This document shows positions 9,404 to 20,578 of a stretch of DNA of 64,000 bases, one piece after another. Under the pieces are notes generated by a model. The model saw only the letters and a list, made by a program, of their open reading frames with translations, searched no databases and was not told where the DNA came from. The stretch's first letter is position 1, and the number at the start of each line of letters is the position of its first letter. The DNA comes from Sphaerotilus sulfidivorans. Its GTDB lineage: Bacteria > Pseudomonadota > Gammaproteobacteria > Burkholderiales > Burkholderiaceae_C. A program made the translations under genes and the position numbers. Location: assembly GCF_013426975.1 (NCBI RefSeq), contig NZ_JACCPY010000015.1, forward strand, positions 1 to 64,000, written 5' to 3'.

Positions 9404-10754
9404 TCCGACCGATGCGACCGATGCGACCGATGCAGTCGATGCGATCGACCCGCTCGATCTGATCGACCGTCATCCCGAACTTCGGACCCTCCAGGCCCGC
9501 CAGCCGCTGCTCTGGGCCAACCCGCGCCAGGCGCCGGCCGCCCGGGCGCTGGCCGATGTCGGCCTGGGGCCGCAGGATGTGGCTGCCGCCAGCGCGCGCT
9601 TCAGGCGCTTCGCGCCGCTGATCGCCGAGCTGTTTCCGGCCACCGCCGCGGCCGGCGGCCTGATCGAGTCGCCGCTGCGCGAGGTGCCGCGGCTGCAGGC
9701 GGCGATGGCGCGCCGGCTCGGGCGTGCAGCCCTGCCCGGCCGGCTGTGGATGAAGCTCGACAGCCACCTGCCGGTGTCGGGCTCGATCAAGGCGCGCGGC
9801 GGCATTCACGAGGTGCTGCAGCATGCCGAGGCCCTGGCGCTGGCGGCCGGGCTGCTGCGGCTGGACGACGACTACCGCCGACTGCTGGCGCCCGACGCAC
9901 GCGCGCTGCTCGGCCGCCACCGGCTGGCGGTGGGCTCGACCGGCAACCTCGGGCTGTCGATCGGGCTGATGGGCGCGGCGCTGGGCCTGCAGGTCACGGT
10001 GCACATGTCGGCCGATGCGCGCCAGTGGAAGAAGGACCGGCTGCGCGCCGGCGGCGTCACCGTGGTCGAGCACCGCGCAGACTACGGCGCCGCGGTCGCC
10101 GAGGGCCGCCGCCAGGCCGAGGCCGATCCGCAGTGCCATTTCATCGACGACGAGAACTCGCGCCATCTCTTCCTGGGCTACGCGGTCGCGGCCGAGCGGC
10201 TGCTGCCGCAGCTGACCGCTGCCGGCATCCCGGTGGACGCCGCACATCCGCTGCATGTGCATCTGCCCTGCGGCGTCGGCGGCGGGCCCGGCGGCGTGGC
10301 CTTCGGGCTGAAGCTGCTGCTGGGCGACGCGGTGCACTGCTGGTTCGCCGAGCCGGTGGCCGCGCCCTGCATGCTGCTCGGGCTGATCACCGACCGGCAC
10401 GAGGCGGTCTCGGTGCACGACATCGGCCTGGACAACCGCACCGCCGCCGACGGCCTGGCGGTGGCGCGCGCCTCCGGCTTCGTCGGCCGGGCCTTGCGAC
10501 GGCTGGTCGCGGGCGGCTTCACCGTGCCCGATGACGAGCTGTTCGCGCTCCTGGCCCTGGCCGAGCGCGAGGAAGGGCTGCGGCTGGAGCCTTCCGCGCT
10601 GGCCGGCGTGCCCGGCATCGCCTGGCTGGCCGGGCATCCGCCGCCCGCGCAGGCCGCGGGCGCGACCCACATCGCCTGGGCCACCGGCGGCAGCATGGTG
10701 CCGGACGAGGAAATGGCAGGCTATCTGGCGCGCGGACGGGCACACGGACGGTGA
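9366..10754 (+). CDS. dsdA: D-serine ammonia-lyase (D-serine dehydratase)
   Basis: 462 residues. A PLP enzyme converting D-serine to pyruvate and ammonia. The Schiff-base lysine is K142 in GSIKARGG; the phosphate-binding loop CGVGGGPGG and the C-terminal WATGGSMVP motif are present. The N-terminus contains a low-complexity run of Thr-Asp-Ala units coded by 9-bp near-repeats (9408-9446). The start at 9366 (MNTLPPDPT) overlaps the ferredoxin end; an in-frame ATG at 9333 is possible but would lengthen the overlap. No dsdC regulator or DsdX transporter is adjacent. Confidence 0.93.
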   Translation: MNTLPPDPTAPADPTDATDATDAVDAIDPLDLIDRHPELRTLQARQPLLWANPRQAPAARALADVGLGPQDVAAASARFRRFAPLIAELFPATAAAGGLIESPLREVPRLQAAMARRLGRAALPGRLWMKLDSHLPVSGSIKARGGIHEVLQHAEALALAAGLLRLDDDYRRLLAPDARALLGRHRLAVGSTGNLGLSIGLMGAALGLQVTVHMSADARQWKKDRLRAGGVTVVEHRADYGAAVAEGRRQAEADPQCHFIDDENSRHLFLGYAVAAERLLPQLTAAGIPVDAAHPLHVHLPCGVGGGPGGVAFGLKLLLGDAVHCWFAEPVAAPCMLLGLITDRHEAVSVHDIGLDNRTAADGLAVARASGFVGRALRRLVAGGFTVPDDELFALLALAEREEGLRLEPSALAGVPGIAWLAGHPPPAQAAGATHIAWATGGSMVPDEEMAGYLARGRAHGR

Positions 10755-10775
10755 CAGCCGGGCCGCCGGCCCATA

Positions 10776-10790
10776 TACTGCCCGGGAGTA
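10776..10790 (+). promoter_or_regulatory. Candidate FrmR operator
   Basis: TACTGCCCGGGAGTA is an imperfect dyad with TACT/AGTA ends and a G/C-rich core, the form of CsoR/RcnR/FrmR-family operators. It lies just 12 bp upstream of the frmR start, together with an AT-containing CATATACT that could be part of a -10 region. Autoregulation by FrmR is inference. Confidence 0.5.
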
Positions 10791-10802
10791 CAGGAGAGCC
10801 CC

Positions 10803-11066
10803 ATGCCCAACTCGCCGGAAGACCGTCGCAAGGCCGTGGCCCGGGTGCGCCGCATCCGTGGCCAGGCCGATGCGCTCGAGCGCGCGCTCGAGGCCGGCGA
10901 GGACTGCGCGCCGATCCTGCAGCAGCTCGCGGCGATGCGCGGCGCGGTCAACGGCCTGATGGCCGAGGTGATGGCCGCGCACATCCGCGACGAGCTGGCC
11001 GCGCCCGACGACCCCGAGGCGCTGGCGCGCGACCTCACCGCGCTGGTGCGCTCCTACCTGCGCTGA
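10803..11066 (+). CDS. frmR: Formaldehyde-responsive repressor, CsoR/RcnR family
   Basis: 87 residues, all-helical CsoR-fold repressor. It has Pro2, Cys35 and His60, the residues that in characterised FrmR proteins allow formaldehyde to crosslink the Pro2 amine to Cys35; the metal-sensing relatives differ at these positions. The gene directly precedes frmA and frmB on the same strand, the classic frmRAB order. Ribosome site AGGAGAG upstream of the ATG. Confidence 0.9.
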   Translation: MPNSPEDRRKAVARVRRIRGQADALERALEAGEDCAPILQQLAAMRGAVNGLMAEVMAAHIRDELAAPDDPEALARDLTALVRSYLR

Positions 11067-12215
<1,149 letters not shown>

Positions 12216-12232
12216 GCCCGGGGGAGCAGGCC

Positions 12233-13084
12233 ATGGAACGCATCGAGCAGCACGCCAGCTTCGGCGGCCGCCAGGAAGTCTGGACCCACCCGTCGGAGGC
12301 GCTGGGCGGGCCGACGCGCTTCGGCGTCTACCTGCCGCCGGCGGCGCTGGCCGGCGAGCGCTGCCCGGTGCTGTACTGGCTCTCGGGCCTGACCTGCACC
12401 GAGCAGAACTTCATCACCAAGGCCGGCATTCAGCAGCACGCCGCCGCGCACGGCCTGATCGTGGTCGCGCCCGACACCAGCCCGCGCGGGACCGAGGTGC
12501 CCGACGATCCGGCCTACGACCTGGGCCAGGGTGCCGGCTTCTACCTGGATGCCACGCAGGCGCCATGGTCGACGCACTTCCGCATGGAAACCCATGTGGT
12601 TCATGAGCTGCCGGCCTGGATCGAGGCGCATTTCCCGGCCAGCGACCGGCGCGCGATCAGCGGCCACTCGATGGGCGGCCACGGTGCGCTGAGCCTGGCG
12701 CTGCGCCATCCGGGCCGCTACGCCAGCGTCTCGGCCTTCGCGCCGATCGTCGCGCCCAGCCAGGTGCCGTGGGGGCAGAAGGCCTTCGCCGCCTACCTGG
12801 GCGACGACCCCGCCGCCTGGGCCGCGCACGACACGGTGGCGCTGATCGCGCAGGCCGCCGAACGCCTGCCGCTGCTGGTCGACCAGGGCGAGGCCGACGA
12901 CTTCCTGAGCGGCCAGCTGCGCCCGGAGCTGCTGCAGGCCGCCTGCGCCGACGCCGGCCACCCGCTGACGCTGCGCCTCCATCCCGGCCACGACCACAGC
13001 TACTACTTCATCGCCAGCTTCATCGGCGAGCATGTGGCCTGGCATGCGCAGGCGCTGGGCGCGGCTTCCAGGCAGCGAGTTTGA
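12233..13084 (+). CDS. frmB: S-formylglutathione hydrolase
   Basis: 283 residues, alpha/beta-hydrolase of the esterase D family. The nucleophile elbow GHSMGGHGAL and the oxyanion region LSGLTCTEQNF are conserved, and the C-terminal HPGHDHSYYF supplies the histidine. It splits S-formylglutathione into formate and glutathione, completing formaldehyde oxidation. The ATG is 17 bp after the frmA stop, following a GGGGGAGCAGG ribosome site. Confidence 0.94.
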   Translation: MERIEQHASFGGRQEVWTHPSEALGGPTRFGVYLPPAALAGERCPVLYWLSGLTCTEQNFITKAGIQQHAAAHGLIVVAPDTSPRGTEVPDDPAYDLGQGAGFYLDATQAPWSTHFRMETHVVHELPAWIEAHFPASDRRAISGHSMGGHGALSLALRHPGRYASVSAFAPIVAPSQVPWGQKAFAAYLGDDPAAWAAHDTVALIAQAAERLPLLVDQGEADDFLSGQLRPELLQAACADAGHPLTLRLHPGHDHSYYFIASFIGEHVAWHAQALGAASRQRV

Positions 13085-13088
13085 ACGT

Positions 13089-14591
13089 TCAAACCGGTCG
13101 ACCCTGACGCCCGACCAGCCAGGCCGGCGCGTCCTGCAGGCACACCGGGCGCAGGAAACGTGCGAGGGCCGCATCACCCACTGAGGTGCTCTCGGGGCGG
13201 GTGCTGCTCGGCCACGGGCCGCCGTGCTGCTGCGCGGCGGTCACCGCCACGCCGGTGGGCACGCCCGCGAACAGCACCCGCCCGGCGATGGCCATCGCGC
13301 CGCGCACCAGGGCGCGCGAGCGGTCGCCGTCCTGCTCGACGCCCCACAGCGTCACCGTCAGGCTGCCGCCCACCGCCTGCAGCACCTGCAGTGCCTGACT
13401 CAAGGACGCCGCGCGCACGATCAGGCTGCTCGGGCCGAAGACTTCTTCCCGCAGCGCCGCACGGGCGATGAACTCGGTGGCGCTGACCTGCGCCAGCACC
13501 GGGCGCGGCGGCTGGCCGGCCTCGGCGGTCTCGCGCAGCAGCAGCTCGGCGCCGGCCTCTTCCCAGTGCGCGACGCCGGCCTCGAAGGCACCACGCATCG
13601 AGCGGGTCAGCATCGCGTGCGGCTGCTGGCCGCCCAGCGCCTCGCGCAGCTGGGCGACGAAGCGGTCGTTCACCGTCTTGGCGGCCACGCCCGGCTGCAG
13701 CTCGTCGATCAGCACGATCAGGCCGGGATTGGTGCAGAACTGGCCGCAGCCCAGCGCGATCGAGCCCGCCAGCGTGGTCGCCAGCGCCGCGCCGTCGGTC
13801 GCGAGCCGGTCCGGCAGCGCGATCACCGGGTTGACCGAGCCCAGCTCGCCGAAGAAGGGAATCGGGCGCGGCCGGCTGGCGGCCTCGGCGGCCAGCGCCG
13901 CGCCGCCCTGGGTCGAGCCGGTGAAGGCGCCGGCGGCGATCGCCGGATGGCGGATCAGCCGCACGCCGATGTCGCGCCCGCCGCCCTGCACCAGCGCGAT
14001 CAGGCCGGACGGCAGGCCCAGCTCGGCCAGCGCGTCCTGCACCAGGCCGAAGACGCGGTTGGAGAGCTGCAGGTGGCCGGTGTGCGCCTTGACGACCACC
14101 GGACAGCCGGCGGCCAGCGCCGAGGCGGTGTCGCCGCCCAGCACCGAGAAGGCGAAGGGGAAGTTCGAGGCCGAGAACATCGCCACCGGGCCCAGCGGCA
14201 CCGACCAGCGCTGCATCGCCGGATGCCCGGCCGGCGGCGCACCGGCCACCGCCGGATCGTCGATGAAGGCGAAGGGCTCGCCCCGTTCCGCGATGTCCGC
14301 GAAGCGGCGCAGCTGGAAGGCGGTGCGGTCGAGCTCGCCGTTCAGGCGCACCGGGCCCAGCGCGGTCTCCTGGTCGGCCAGCGCCACCAGGGCCTCGCGG
14401 TCGGCCTCCAGCGCCGAGGCCAGCGCACGCAGCAGCGCGGCGCGCTCGGCGCCGGTGGCGGCCTGCCACAGCGGGAAGGCCGCCGCGGCCGCCTCGCAGG
14501 CGGCGTCGAGCTGGGCGGGCGAGGTCGCCGGCAGCTCGGCCAGCAGCGCGCCGGTGCGGGCGCAGAAGGAGGAAAGCAGGGTCGTCATCAT
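13089..14591 (-). CDS. Alpha-ketoglutaric semialdehyde dehydrogenase (NADP-type ALDH)
   Basis: 500 residues, aldehyde dehydrogenase superfamily. The catalytic Cys lies in GCGQFCTNPG and the general-base Glu in FFGELGSVNP; the ASNFPFAFSVLGGDTASALAAG stretch (given here in part) is typical of the 2,5-dioxovalerate dehydrogenases that end sugar-acid pathways. It would oxidise ketoglutarate semialdehyde, the product of KdgD, to 2-oxoglutarate. It is the last gene of the gudD operon and converges on frmB with a 4-bp gap. A second Met at 14588 is better spaced from the AAGGA ribosome site and may be the real start. Confidence 0.88.
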   Translation of the reverse strand: MMTTLLSSFCARTGALLAELPATSPAQLDAACEAAAAAFPLWQAATGAERAALLRALASALEADREALVALADQETALGPVRLNGELDRTAFQLRRFADIAERGEPFAFIDDPAVAGAPPAGHPAMQRWSVPLGPVAMFSASNFPFAFSVLGGDTASALAAGCPVVVKAHTGHLQLSNRVFGLVQDALAELGLPSGLIALVQGGGRDIGVRLIRHPAIAAGAFTGSTQGGAALAAEAASRPRPIPFFGELGSVNPVIALPDRLATDGAALATTLAGSIALGCGQFCTNPGLIVLIDELQPGVAAKTVNDRFVAQLREALGGQQPHAMLTRSMRGAFEAGVAHWEEAGAELLLRETAEAGQPPRPVLAQVSATEFIARAALREEVFGPSSLIVRAASLSQALQVLQAVGGSLTVTLWGVEQDGDRSRALVRGAMAIAGRVLFAGVPTGVAVTAAQQHGGPWPSSTRPESTSVGDAALARFLRPVCLQDAPAWLVGRQGRPV

Positions 14592-14613
14592 GGGTCCTTG
14601 GGGAATCCGGAGA

Positions 14614-15966
14614 TCAGCGCACCAGGCAGGGCCGCTTGTTGTCGAAGGTCCAGCCCGGGATCAGGTACTGCATCGCGATGGCATCGTCGCGCGCGCCCAG
14701 GCCGTGCTGCAGGTAGAGCTGATGCGCCTTCTCGACCTCGACCATGTCGAGCTCGACGCCCAGGCCCGGCTTCTTCGGCACCTGCACATGGCCGCCGACG
14801 ATCTGCAGCGGCTCCTTCGTCAGGCGCTGGCCGTCCTGCCAGATCCAGTGGGTGTCGATGGCGGTGACCTTGCCCGGCGCGGCGGCGCCGACATGGGTGA
14901 ACATCGCCAGGCTGACGTCGAAGTGGTTGTTGGAGTGGCTGCCCCAGGTCAGGCCCCAGTCGCGGCAGGTCTGGGCGACACGCACCGAGCCGGCCATCGT
15001 CCAGAAATGCGGGTCGGCCAGCGGGATGTCGACCGACTGCAGGCTCAGCGCGTGGGTGAACTGGCGCCAGTCGGTGGCGATCATGTTGGTGGCGGTCGGC
15101 AGGCCGGTGGCGCGGCGGAACTCGGCCATCACCTCGCGGCCGGAGAAGCCGCCCTCGGCGCCGCACGGGTCTTCGGCATAGGCGACCACGCCGCGCATGC
15201 GCTGGCCCAGACGGATCGCGTCCTTCAGAAGCCAGCCGCCGTTGGGGTCGAGCGTGACACGCGCCTCGGGGAAGCGCTCGTGGATCGCGGTGACCGCATC
15301 CACCTCGGCGTCGCCGGCCAGCACGCCGCCCTTGAGCTTGAAGTCGTTGAAGCCATACCTGGCGCGGGTGGCCTCGGCCAGGCGCACGACGGCCTCCGGG
15401 GTCATCGCCGCCTCGTGGCGCAGACGGAACCAGTCGTCCTCCGAGTCCGGCTCGCTGGCGTAGGGCAGATTGGTCTTCGTGCGGTCGCCGACGAAGAACA
15501 GATAGCCCAGCATCTCGACCGCATCGCGCTGGCGGCCTTCGCCCAGCAGGTCGCACACCGGCAGATCGAGGTGCTGGCCGAGCAGGTCGAGCATCGCCGA
15601 TTCGACCGCGGTCACCGCGTGGATGGTGGTGCGCAGGTCGAAGGTCTGCAGGCCGCGCCCGCCGCTGTCGCGGTCGGCGAAGGCCTGCTGCACCTCGCGC
15701 AGCACCCGCAGATGGTCGCCCACCGCCTGGCCGACGACCAGCGCCCGCGCATCCTCCAGCGTCTGGCGGATCTTCTCGCCGCCGGGCACCTCGCCGACGC
15801 CGGTCCGGCCCGCGCTGTCAGTCAGGATCAGCAGGTTGCGGGTGAAGAAGGGCGCATGCGCGCCGCTCAGGTTCAGCAGCATGCCGTCGCGGCCGGCGAC
15901 GGGCACGACGCGCAGCGAGGCGATGCGCGGCAGCGCGGACAGGCCGGAGGTCGAGGTGGGGGTCAT
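14614..15966 (-). CDS. gudD: Glucarate dehydratase
   Basis: 450 residues, enolase superfamily. The active-site elements are present in order: the FKLKGG Lys pair, the metal-binding DPNGGW and AEDPCG acidic residues, ATNMIATDW with its Asn, and the general-base His of SHSNNHFD. It dehydrates D-glucarate to 5-dehydro-4-deoxyglucarate. It lies between the semialdehyde dehydrogenase and a Bug-type binding protein on the same strand, forming the glucarate operon with kdgD. Confidence 0.94.
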   Translation of the reverse strand: MTPTSTSGLSALPRIASLRVVPVAGRDGMLLNLSGAHAPFFTRNLLILTDSAGRTGVGEVPGGEKIRQTLEDARALVVGQAVGDHLRVLREVQQAFADRDSGGRGLQTFDLRTTIHAVTAVESAMLDLLGQHLDLPVCDLLGEGRQRDAVEMLGYLFFVGDRTKTNLPYASEPDSEDDWFRLRHEAAMTPEAVVRLAEATRARYGFNDFKLKGGVLAGDAEVDAVTAIHERFPEARVTLDPNGGWLLKDAIRLGQRMRGVVAYAEDPCGAEGGFSGREVMAEFRRATGLPTATNMIATDWRQFTHALSLQSVDIPLADPHFWTMAGSVRVAQTCRDWGLTWGSHSNNHFDVSLAMFTHVGAAAPGKVTAIDTHWIWQDGQRLTKEPLQIVGGHVQVPKKPGLGVELDMVEVEKAHQLYLQHGLGARDDAIAMQYLIPGWTFDNKRPCLVR

Positions 15967-15997
15967 CGTGAGGCGAGGAGTGGAAGTCGAAGAGAAA

Positions 15998-16966
15998 TCA
16001 GTCGGCCGTGATCTTGCGGGTCTCGATCAGCTGCTTCCAGCGCGCGCTCTCGCGCTGCTGGTAGGCGGCGAACTGCTCGGGCGTGCTGGCGACGATCTCG
16101 AAGCCCAGCACGGTGAACTGCTGGCGGATCTTCGGGTCGTTCATCGTCGCGACCAGGGCCTCGTGCATCCTGGCGCGGATGTCGGCCGGCAGGCCCTTCG
16201 GCGCCGAGACCGCCTGCCAGGACTGCACGTCGGCGCCCTTGACGCCGGACTCCGACAGCGTCGGCACGTTCGGCAGCACCGGCGAGCGCTTCTCCCCGGT
16301 GATCGCCAGCACCTTGAGCTTGCCGGCGTTGATGTGGCTGAGCACCGAGTTGATGTTCATGAAGCCCGCATCCACCTGGCCGCCGAGCAGATCGGAGATC
16401 GCCGGGCCGCCGCCCTTGTAGGGCACATGGGTGCCGCTGGTGCCGGTCTGCAGCCAGAACAGCTCGGCCGTCAGGTGGTCGGACGAACCGTTGCCCGAGG
16501 AGGCGAAGGTCATCCTGTCCGGATGGGCCTTCAGGAAGCTCAGCACGTCGGCGAGCGACTTGTGCGGCGAGTTCGCCGGCACCACCAGCACATTGGGCGC
16601 CTGCACCAGCACCGAGATGTGGTCGAAGTCCTTGGCGGCGTCGTAGGGCACTGCCTTCATCAGATGCGGCGCGATCACCAGCGGGCCCAGCGAGGTCACC
16701 AGGAAGGTCTGGCCGTCCGGCGCGGCGCGCTTGACCTGCGCCGCGCCGATCGTGCCGGTCGCGCCGGCCCGGTTGTCGACCATGAAGGTCTGGTTGAAGC
16801 GCTCCTGCAGCTTGGTGCCGAGCGTGCGCGCCACCATGTCGGAGGCGCCGCCCGGCGGGAAGGGCACCAGCAGCGTGACCGGCTTGGCGGGCCAGGCCTG
16901 GGCCTGGGCGGCGGCGGCCAGCAGCGTCAGGGCGCAGGCCGCAAGGAGCTTCTTCGCGATCTTCAT
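15998..16966 (-). CDS. Bug-type periplasmic substrate-binding protein (tripartite tricarboxylate transport family)
   Basis: 322 residues. A signal peptide [20 protein letters not shown] ends at about AQAQA; the mature part has the family's [19 protein letters not shown] and [12 protein letters not shown]. Bug proteins bind organic acids for TctAB-type transporters; placement inside the glucarate operon suggests glucarate or galactarate as ligand. No TctA/TctB membrane genes occur in the window, so the protein must rely on distant ones or serve as a sensor. Confidence 0.9.
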   Translation of the reverse strand: MKIAKKLLAACALTLLAAAAQAQAWPAKPVTLLVPFPPGGASDMVARTLGTKLQERFNQTFMVDNRAGATGTIGAAQVKRAAPDGQTFLVTSLGPLVIAPHLMKAVPYDAAKDFDHISVLVQAPNVLVVPANSPHKSLADVLSFLKAHPDRMTFASSGNGSSDHLTAELFWLQTGTSGTHVPYKGGGPAISDLLGGQVDAGFMNINSVLSHINAGKLKVLAITGEKRSPVLPNVPTLSESGVKGADVQSWQAVSAPKGLPADIRARMHEALVATMNDPKIRQQFTVLGFEIVASTPEQFAAYQQRESARWKQLIETRKITAD

Positions 16967-17045
16967 GGTCGGGTGTCTCCGGCAGGGTTCTTTGTGGTGG
17001 TTGAAGTGGTGGCAGGACGGAGGGAAGGATCAGCCGATCACGGCA

Positions 17046-17957
17046 TCACTGCGCGCCCAGCGGGGCCATCAGCGCGCGCAGATCTTCCACCTCGGCGGGC
17101 AGCATGTCCGACAGCGGCGGGCGCACCGGGCCGGCCGAATGGCCGGCGATCGCGGCACCGGCCTTGACGATCGACACTGCATAGCCTTCGCCCTTGTTGC
17201 GCAGCGCGATGTAGGGCAGGAAGAAGTCGCGGATCAGGCGGTCGCAGGTGGCGGTGTCGTTCGCGGCGTGGGCGTTGTAGAACGCCATCGCGGTCTTCGG
17301 GATGAAGTTGAAGACCGCCGACGAGTAGACCGGGCAGCCCATCGCCTTGTAGGCGCCGGCGAAGACTTCCGCCGTGGGCAGGCCGCCCAGATAGGCGAAA
17401 CGCTCGCCCAGGGTCTGGCGGATGGCGACGAACTTCTCGATGTCGCCCAGCCCGTCCTTGAAGCCGATCAGGTTCGGGCAGGTCTCGGCCAGCACCAGCA
17501 GGCTCTTCGGGGTCAGGCGGCAGGCGCCGCGGTTGTAGACCACCACGCCGAACTTCACGCTGCGGCACACGGCCTGAACGTGGGCGATCAGGCCTTCCTG
17601 GCTGGCTTCGGTCAGGTAGTGCGGCAGCAGCAGGATGCCCTGCGCACCCAGGCGCTCGGCTTCCTGGGCGTACTGGATCGCCACGCGGGTCGGGCCGCCG
17701 GCGCCGGCCAGGATGGGCGTGCGGCCGCGGCAGGTGTCCAGCGCCACCCGGATGACGTCGCTGTACTCGCCCGGCTCCAGCGAGAAGAACTCGCCGGTGC
17801 CACCGGCAGCGAACAGCGCCGAGGCGCCGTAGGGCTGCAGCCACTCCAGACGCTCGGCATAGCCCTTGGGCTCGAAGTTCAGCTCGGCATCGAAGTCGGT
17901 CAGCGGGAAGGACAGCAGGCCCGATTCGAGGACAAGCTTGAGCTCTTGAGGCGACAT
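17046..17957 (-). CDS. kdgD: 5-dehydro-4-deoxyglucarate dehydratase
   Basis: 303 residues, DHDPS/NAL superfamily TIM barrel. Schiff-base lysine K167 in IGFKDG and the catalytic tyrosine Y141 in VVYNRGA are visible; the phosphate-like GGTGEFFSL loop is at 52-60. It converts 5-dehydro-4-deoxyglucarate to ketoglutarate semialdehyde with loss of CO2. It is the first gene of the minus-strand operon, downstream of an operator-like word at 18011, and its product is the substrate of the aldehyde dehydrogenase at the operon's end. Confidence 0.93.
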   Translation of the reverse strand: MSPQELKLVLESGLLSFPLTDFDAELNFEPKGYAERLEWLQPYGASALFAAGGTGEFFSLEPGEYSDVIRVALDTCRGRTPILAGAGGPTRVAIQYAQEAERLGAQGILLLPHYLTEASQEGLIAHVQAVCRSVKFGVVVYNRGACRLTPKSLLVLAETCPNLIGFKDGLGDIEKFVAIRQTLGERFAYLGGLPTAEVFAGAYKAMGCPVYSSAVFNFIPKTAMAFYNAHAANDTATCDRLIRDFFLPYIALRNKGEGYAVSIVKAGAAIAGHSAGPVRPPLSDMLPAEVEDLRALMAPLGAQ

Positions 17958-18010
17958 GGTGGTTGGCTCCGTGTGGGGGTGAGAGGAATCGCTGTCGATC
18001 AGCGTTGACA

Positions 18011-18023
18011 GTCATCGTACAAC
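18011..18023. promoter_or_regulatory. Operator-like word GTCATCGTACAAC (kdgD side)
   Basis: GTCATCGTACAAC stands 54 bp upstream of kdgD. The same 13 bp recurs 120 bp away before garD. On the kdgD strand it reads GTTGTACGATGAC, similar in form to sites of FadR-type GntR regulators of sugar-acid genes. No regulator gene is present in the window. Confidence 0.6.
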
Positions 18024-18130
18024 CAAGCCAGAAGAACCCCCTAGCAGTGGAAACCCTTATCCCCATGAATTCACGGCTCTTTCAGAGCTTTTGAGGCTTT
18101 CGCGAGGATTCGATGTCGAATCAATTGCAT

Positions 18131-18143
18131 GTCATCGTACAAC
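18131..18143. promoter_or_regulatory. Operator-like word GTCATCGTACAAC (garD side)
   Basis: Second identical copy of the 13-bp word, 43 bp upstream of the chosen garD start. It overlaps an in-frame ATG at 18129, which argues that this upstream ATG is not the start of garD. The two copies point the same way and probably bind one regulator controlling both divergent units. Confidence 0.6.
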
Positions 18144-18185
18144 AAGGAACAATTCGGCATTCTCTCTTTCCCCTCCTGCCTGGCC

Positions 18186-19778
18186 ATGAACGACAACGCC
18201 GACTCTTCCTCCCGGCCCGCGGCCCGCGCGCCGCTGACGCTGCGCATGCATCCCGATGACAACGTGGCCATCGTCGCCAACGACGGCGGCCTACCCGCCG
18301 GCACCGTGCTGGCCGACGGCCTGGTGCTGCGCGAGGCGGTGCCGCAGGGCCACAAGGTCGCGCTGCGCGATCTGGCCGAGGGCGAGACGGTGCTGCGCTA
18401 CGGCGTACCGATCGGCTACGCGCTGCAGCCGCTGCCCGCCGGCTCCTGGGTGAACGAGCGCCGCCTGCGGATGCCGGCCGCGCGCGCGCTCGAGGGCCTG
18501 CCGATGGCCACCGTGCGGCCCGCGCCGCTCGAGCCGCTGGAGGGCTTCACCTTCGAGGGCTACCGCAACGCCGACGGCTCGGTGGGCACGCGCAACCTGC
18601 TGGCGATCACCACCACGGTGCAGTGCGTGGCCGGCGTGGTCGACCAGGCGGCGCGGCGCATCCGCGAGGAGCTGCTGCCGCTCTACCCCAACGTCGACGG
18701 CGTGGTCGCGCTGGAGCACGGCTACGGCTGCGGCGTGGCGATCGATGCGCCCGACGCGATCATCCCGATCCGCACGGTGCGCAACCTGGCGCTGAACCCC
18801 AACTTCGGCGGCGAGGTGCTGGTGGTCAGCCTGGGCTGCGAGAAGCTGCAGCCCGCGCGGCTGCTGCCGCCGGGATCCTTCCCGATCCACGACGGACGCG
18901 ACCCGCAGGGCGGCCCCGACACGGTGTGCCTGCAGGACGAGGCCCATGTCGGCTTCATGTCGATGATCGACGGCATCGTCGAGCGGGCGAAGCCGCATCT
19001 GGCGCGGCTGAACGCGCGCCGGCGCGAGACGGTGCCGGCCAGCGCGCTGGTGGTGGGCGTGCAGTGCGGCGGCTCGGACGCCTTCTCGGGCGTGACCGCC
19101 AACCCGGCGGTGGGCTTCGCCGCCGACCTGCTGGTGCGCGCCGGCGCCACCGTGATGTTCAGCGAGAACACCGAAGTGCGCGACGCGGTCGACCAGCTCA
19201 CCGCACGCGCGGCCACGCCCGAAGTGGCCGAGGCCATTCAGCGCGAGCTGGGCTGGTACGACCGCTATCTGGACCGCGGGCGCGTCGACCGCTCGGCCAA
19301 CACCACGCCGGGCAACAAGGCCGGCGGCCTGTCCAACATCACCGAGAAGGCGATGGGCTCGATCATCAAGAGCGGCTCGTCGGCCATCTCGCACGTGCTC
19401 TCGCCGGGCGAGAAGCTGCGCGCCGACCAGCGCGGCCTGGTCTTCGCCGCCACCCCGGCCAGCGACTTCATCTGCGGCACGCTGCAGCTGGCCGCCGGCA
19501 TGAACCTGCATGTCTTCACCACCGGCCGCGGCACGCCCTACGGCCTGGCGCAGTGCCCGGTCATCAAGGTCGCGACCCGCTCGGACCTGGCGCGGCGCTG
19601 GCACGACCTGATGGATGTCAACGCCGGCCGCATCGCCGACGGCGAGCAGACCCTCGAGGAGGCCGGCTGGGCGATGTTCCGCCTGATGCTGGAGGTCGCC
19701 AGCGGCAGGAAGACCTGGGCCGAGCACTGGAAGCTGCACAACGCGCTGGTGCTGTTCAATCCGGCGCCGGTGACCTGA
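18186..19778 (+). CDS. garD: Galactarate dehydratase
   Basis: 530 residues, close to the usual 520-525. UxaA/GarD family: an N-terminal SAF-like domain ([14 protein letters not shown]) followed by a large dehydratase domain with [23 protein letters not shown] and [13 protein letters not shown]. It converts galactarate to 5-dehydro-4-deoxyglucarate and so feeds KdgD. The start at 18186 (MNDNADSS) is preferred over 18129 because the latter lies inside the operator-like word. Divergent from the kdgD-gudD operon. Confidence 0.93.
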   Translation: MNDNADSSSRPAARAPLTLRMHPDDNVAIVANDGGLPAGTVLADGLVLREAVPQGHKVALRDLAEGETVLRYGVPIGYALQPLPAGSWVNERRLRMPAARALEGLPMATVRPAPLEPLEGFTFEGYRNADGSVGTRNLLAITTTVQCVAGVVDQAARRIREELLPLYPNVDGVVALEHGYGCGVAIDAPDAIIPIRTVRNLALNPNFGGEVLVVSLGCEKLQPARLLPPGSFPIHDGRDPQGGPDTVCLQDEAHVGFMSMIDGIVERAKPHLARLNARRRETVPASALVVGVQCGGSDAFSGVTANPAVGFAADLLVRAGATVMFSENTEVRDAVDQLTARAATPEVAEAIQRELGWYDRYLDRGRVDRSANTTPGNKAGGLSNITEKAMGSIIKSGSSAISHVLSPGEKLRADQRGLVFAATPASDFICGTLQLAAGMNLHVFTTGRGTPYGLAQCPVIKVATRSDLARRWHDLMDVNAGRIADGEQTLEEAGWAMFRLMLEVASGRKTWAEHWKLHNALVLFNPAPVT

Positions 19779-19803
19779 GAAGGCGACCCGGCCTGCTCCG
19801 ACC

Positions 19804-20565
19804 TCAGCCGCCGGCCAGCCAGCCGGCCGGCGGCTCGAAGCGGTAGCCCACGCCGTAGATCGAGCGGATCGGCTCCACGCCCGGGCTGACCTGCTCGAGC
19901 TTGCGGCGCAGGTTCTTGACATGGCTGTCGACGGTGCGGTCGCTGAGCGCGCGCTGGTCGTCGTGCAGCCGGTCGAGCAGCTGGTCGCGCGAGAACACCC
20001 GCCCCGGCGCGGCGGCCAGCGCCGCCAGCAGCCGCAGCTCCACCGGCGTCAGATCCAGCGCCTGGCCGTCGAAGCGCGCCCGGTGGCTGTCGAGATCGAT
20101 CTGCAGCCGCGCGGCGGGCAGTGCCGCCGCCGGCTCCTCGAGCAGCGCAGCAGGCAGGGCAGCACCGCCGGCAGACGGCGGCACCGCCCGCCAGCGCCTG
20201 AGCACGGTGCGCACCCGCGCCACCACCTCGCGCGGGCTGAAGGGCTTGCAGATGTAGTCGTCGGCGCCGCTCTCCAGCCCGATCAGCCGGTCGACCTCCT
20301 CGACGCGCGCGGTCAGCATGATGACCGGCGTGTCGCCGTGCGCACGCAGCTCGCGGCACACCGCCAGCCCGTCCTGGCCGGGCAGCATCAGGTCCAGCAG
20401 CACCAGCGCGGGCGCGCGCTCGCGCACCGCCGGCATCACCTCTAGGCCGTTGTCGACGATGCGCGTGTCATAGCCGGCCGCGGCCAGATAGTCGGCCACC
20501 AGACGGGCCAGGCGGGGTTCGTCCTCGACGACGAGGATGAGGTCGGGGGAAGAAGACATCAGCAT
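19804..20565 (-). CDS. OmpR-family response regulator (BaeR-like)
   Basis: 253 residues. The receiver domain has EDEPRLARL, phospho-acceptor Asp in LVLLDLMLPGQDG and Lys in DDYICKPFSPREV; the C-terminal winged helix has LTPVELRLLAALAAAPGRVF and TVDSHVKNLRRKL. A longer linker (about 30 residues, Ala/Pro-rich) joins them. It lies 13 bp after the histidine kinase stop, in one minus-strand operon, near an RND efflux operon on the opposite strand. In E. coli BaeR controls RND pumps, so control of the 23.6-29.5 kb pump is a reasonable guess. The Met at 20559 is an alternative start. Confidence 0.9.
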   Translation of the reverse strand: MLMSSSPDLILVVEDEPRLARLVADYLAAAGYDTRIVDNGLEVMPAVRERAPALVLLDLMLPGQDGLAVCRELRAHGDTPVIMLTARVEEVDRLIGLESGADDYICKPFSPREVVARVRTVLRRWRAVPPSAGGAALPAALLEEPAAALPAARLQIDLDSHRARFDGQALDLTPVELRLLAALAAAPGRVFSRDQLLDRLHDDQRALSDRTVDSHVKNLRRKLEQVSPGVEPIRSIYGVGYRFEPPAGWLAGG

Positions 20566-20578
20566 CGCGGTGAGGGGA

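Noticed and set aside
9404-9450. Repeats GATGCGACC as a possible minisatellite or CRISPR-like unit
   Set aside because: Only a few imperfect 9-bp units in frame inside dsdA (Thr-Asp-Ala); too short and without spacers.
18129-18185. Upstream start for garD
   Set aside because: The ATG at 18129 overlaps the operator-like word GTCATCGTACAAC, and the extra 19 residues have no family similarity.
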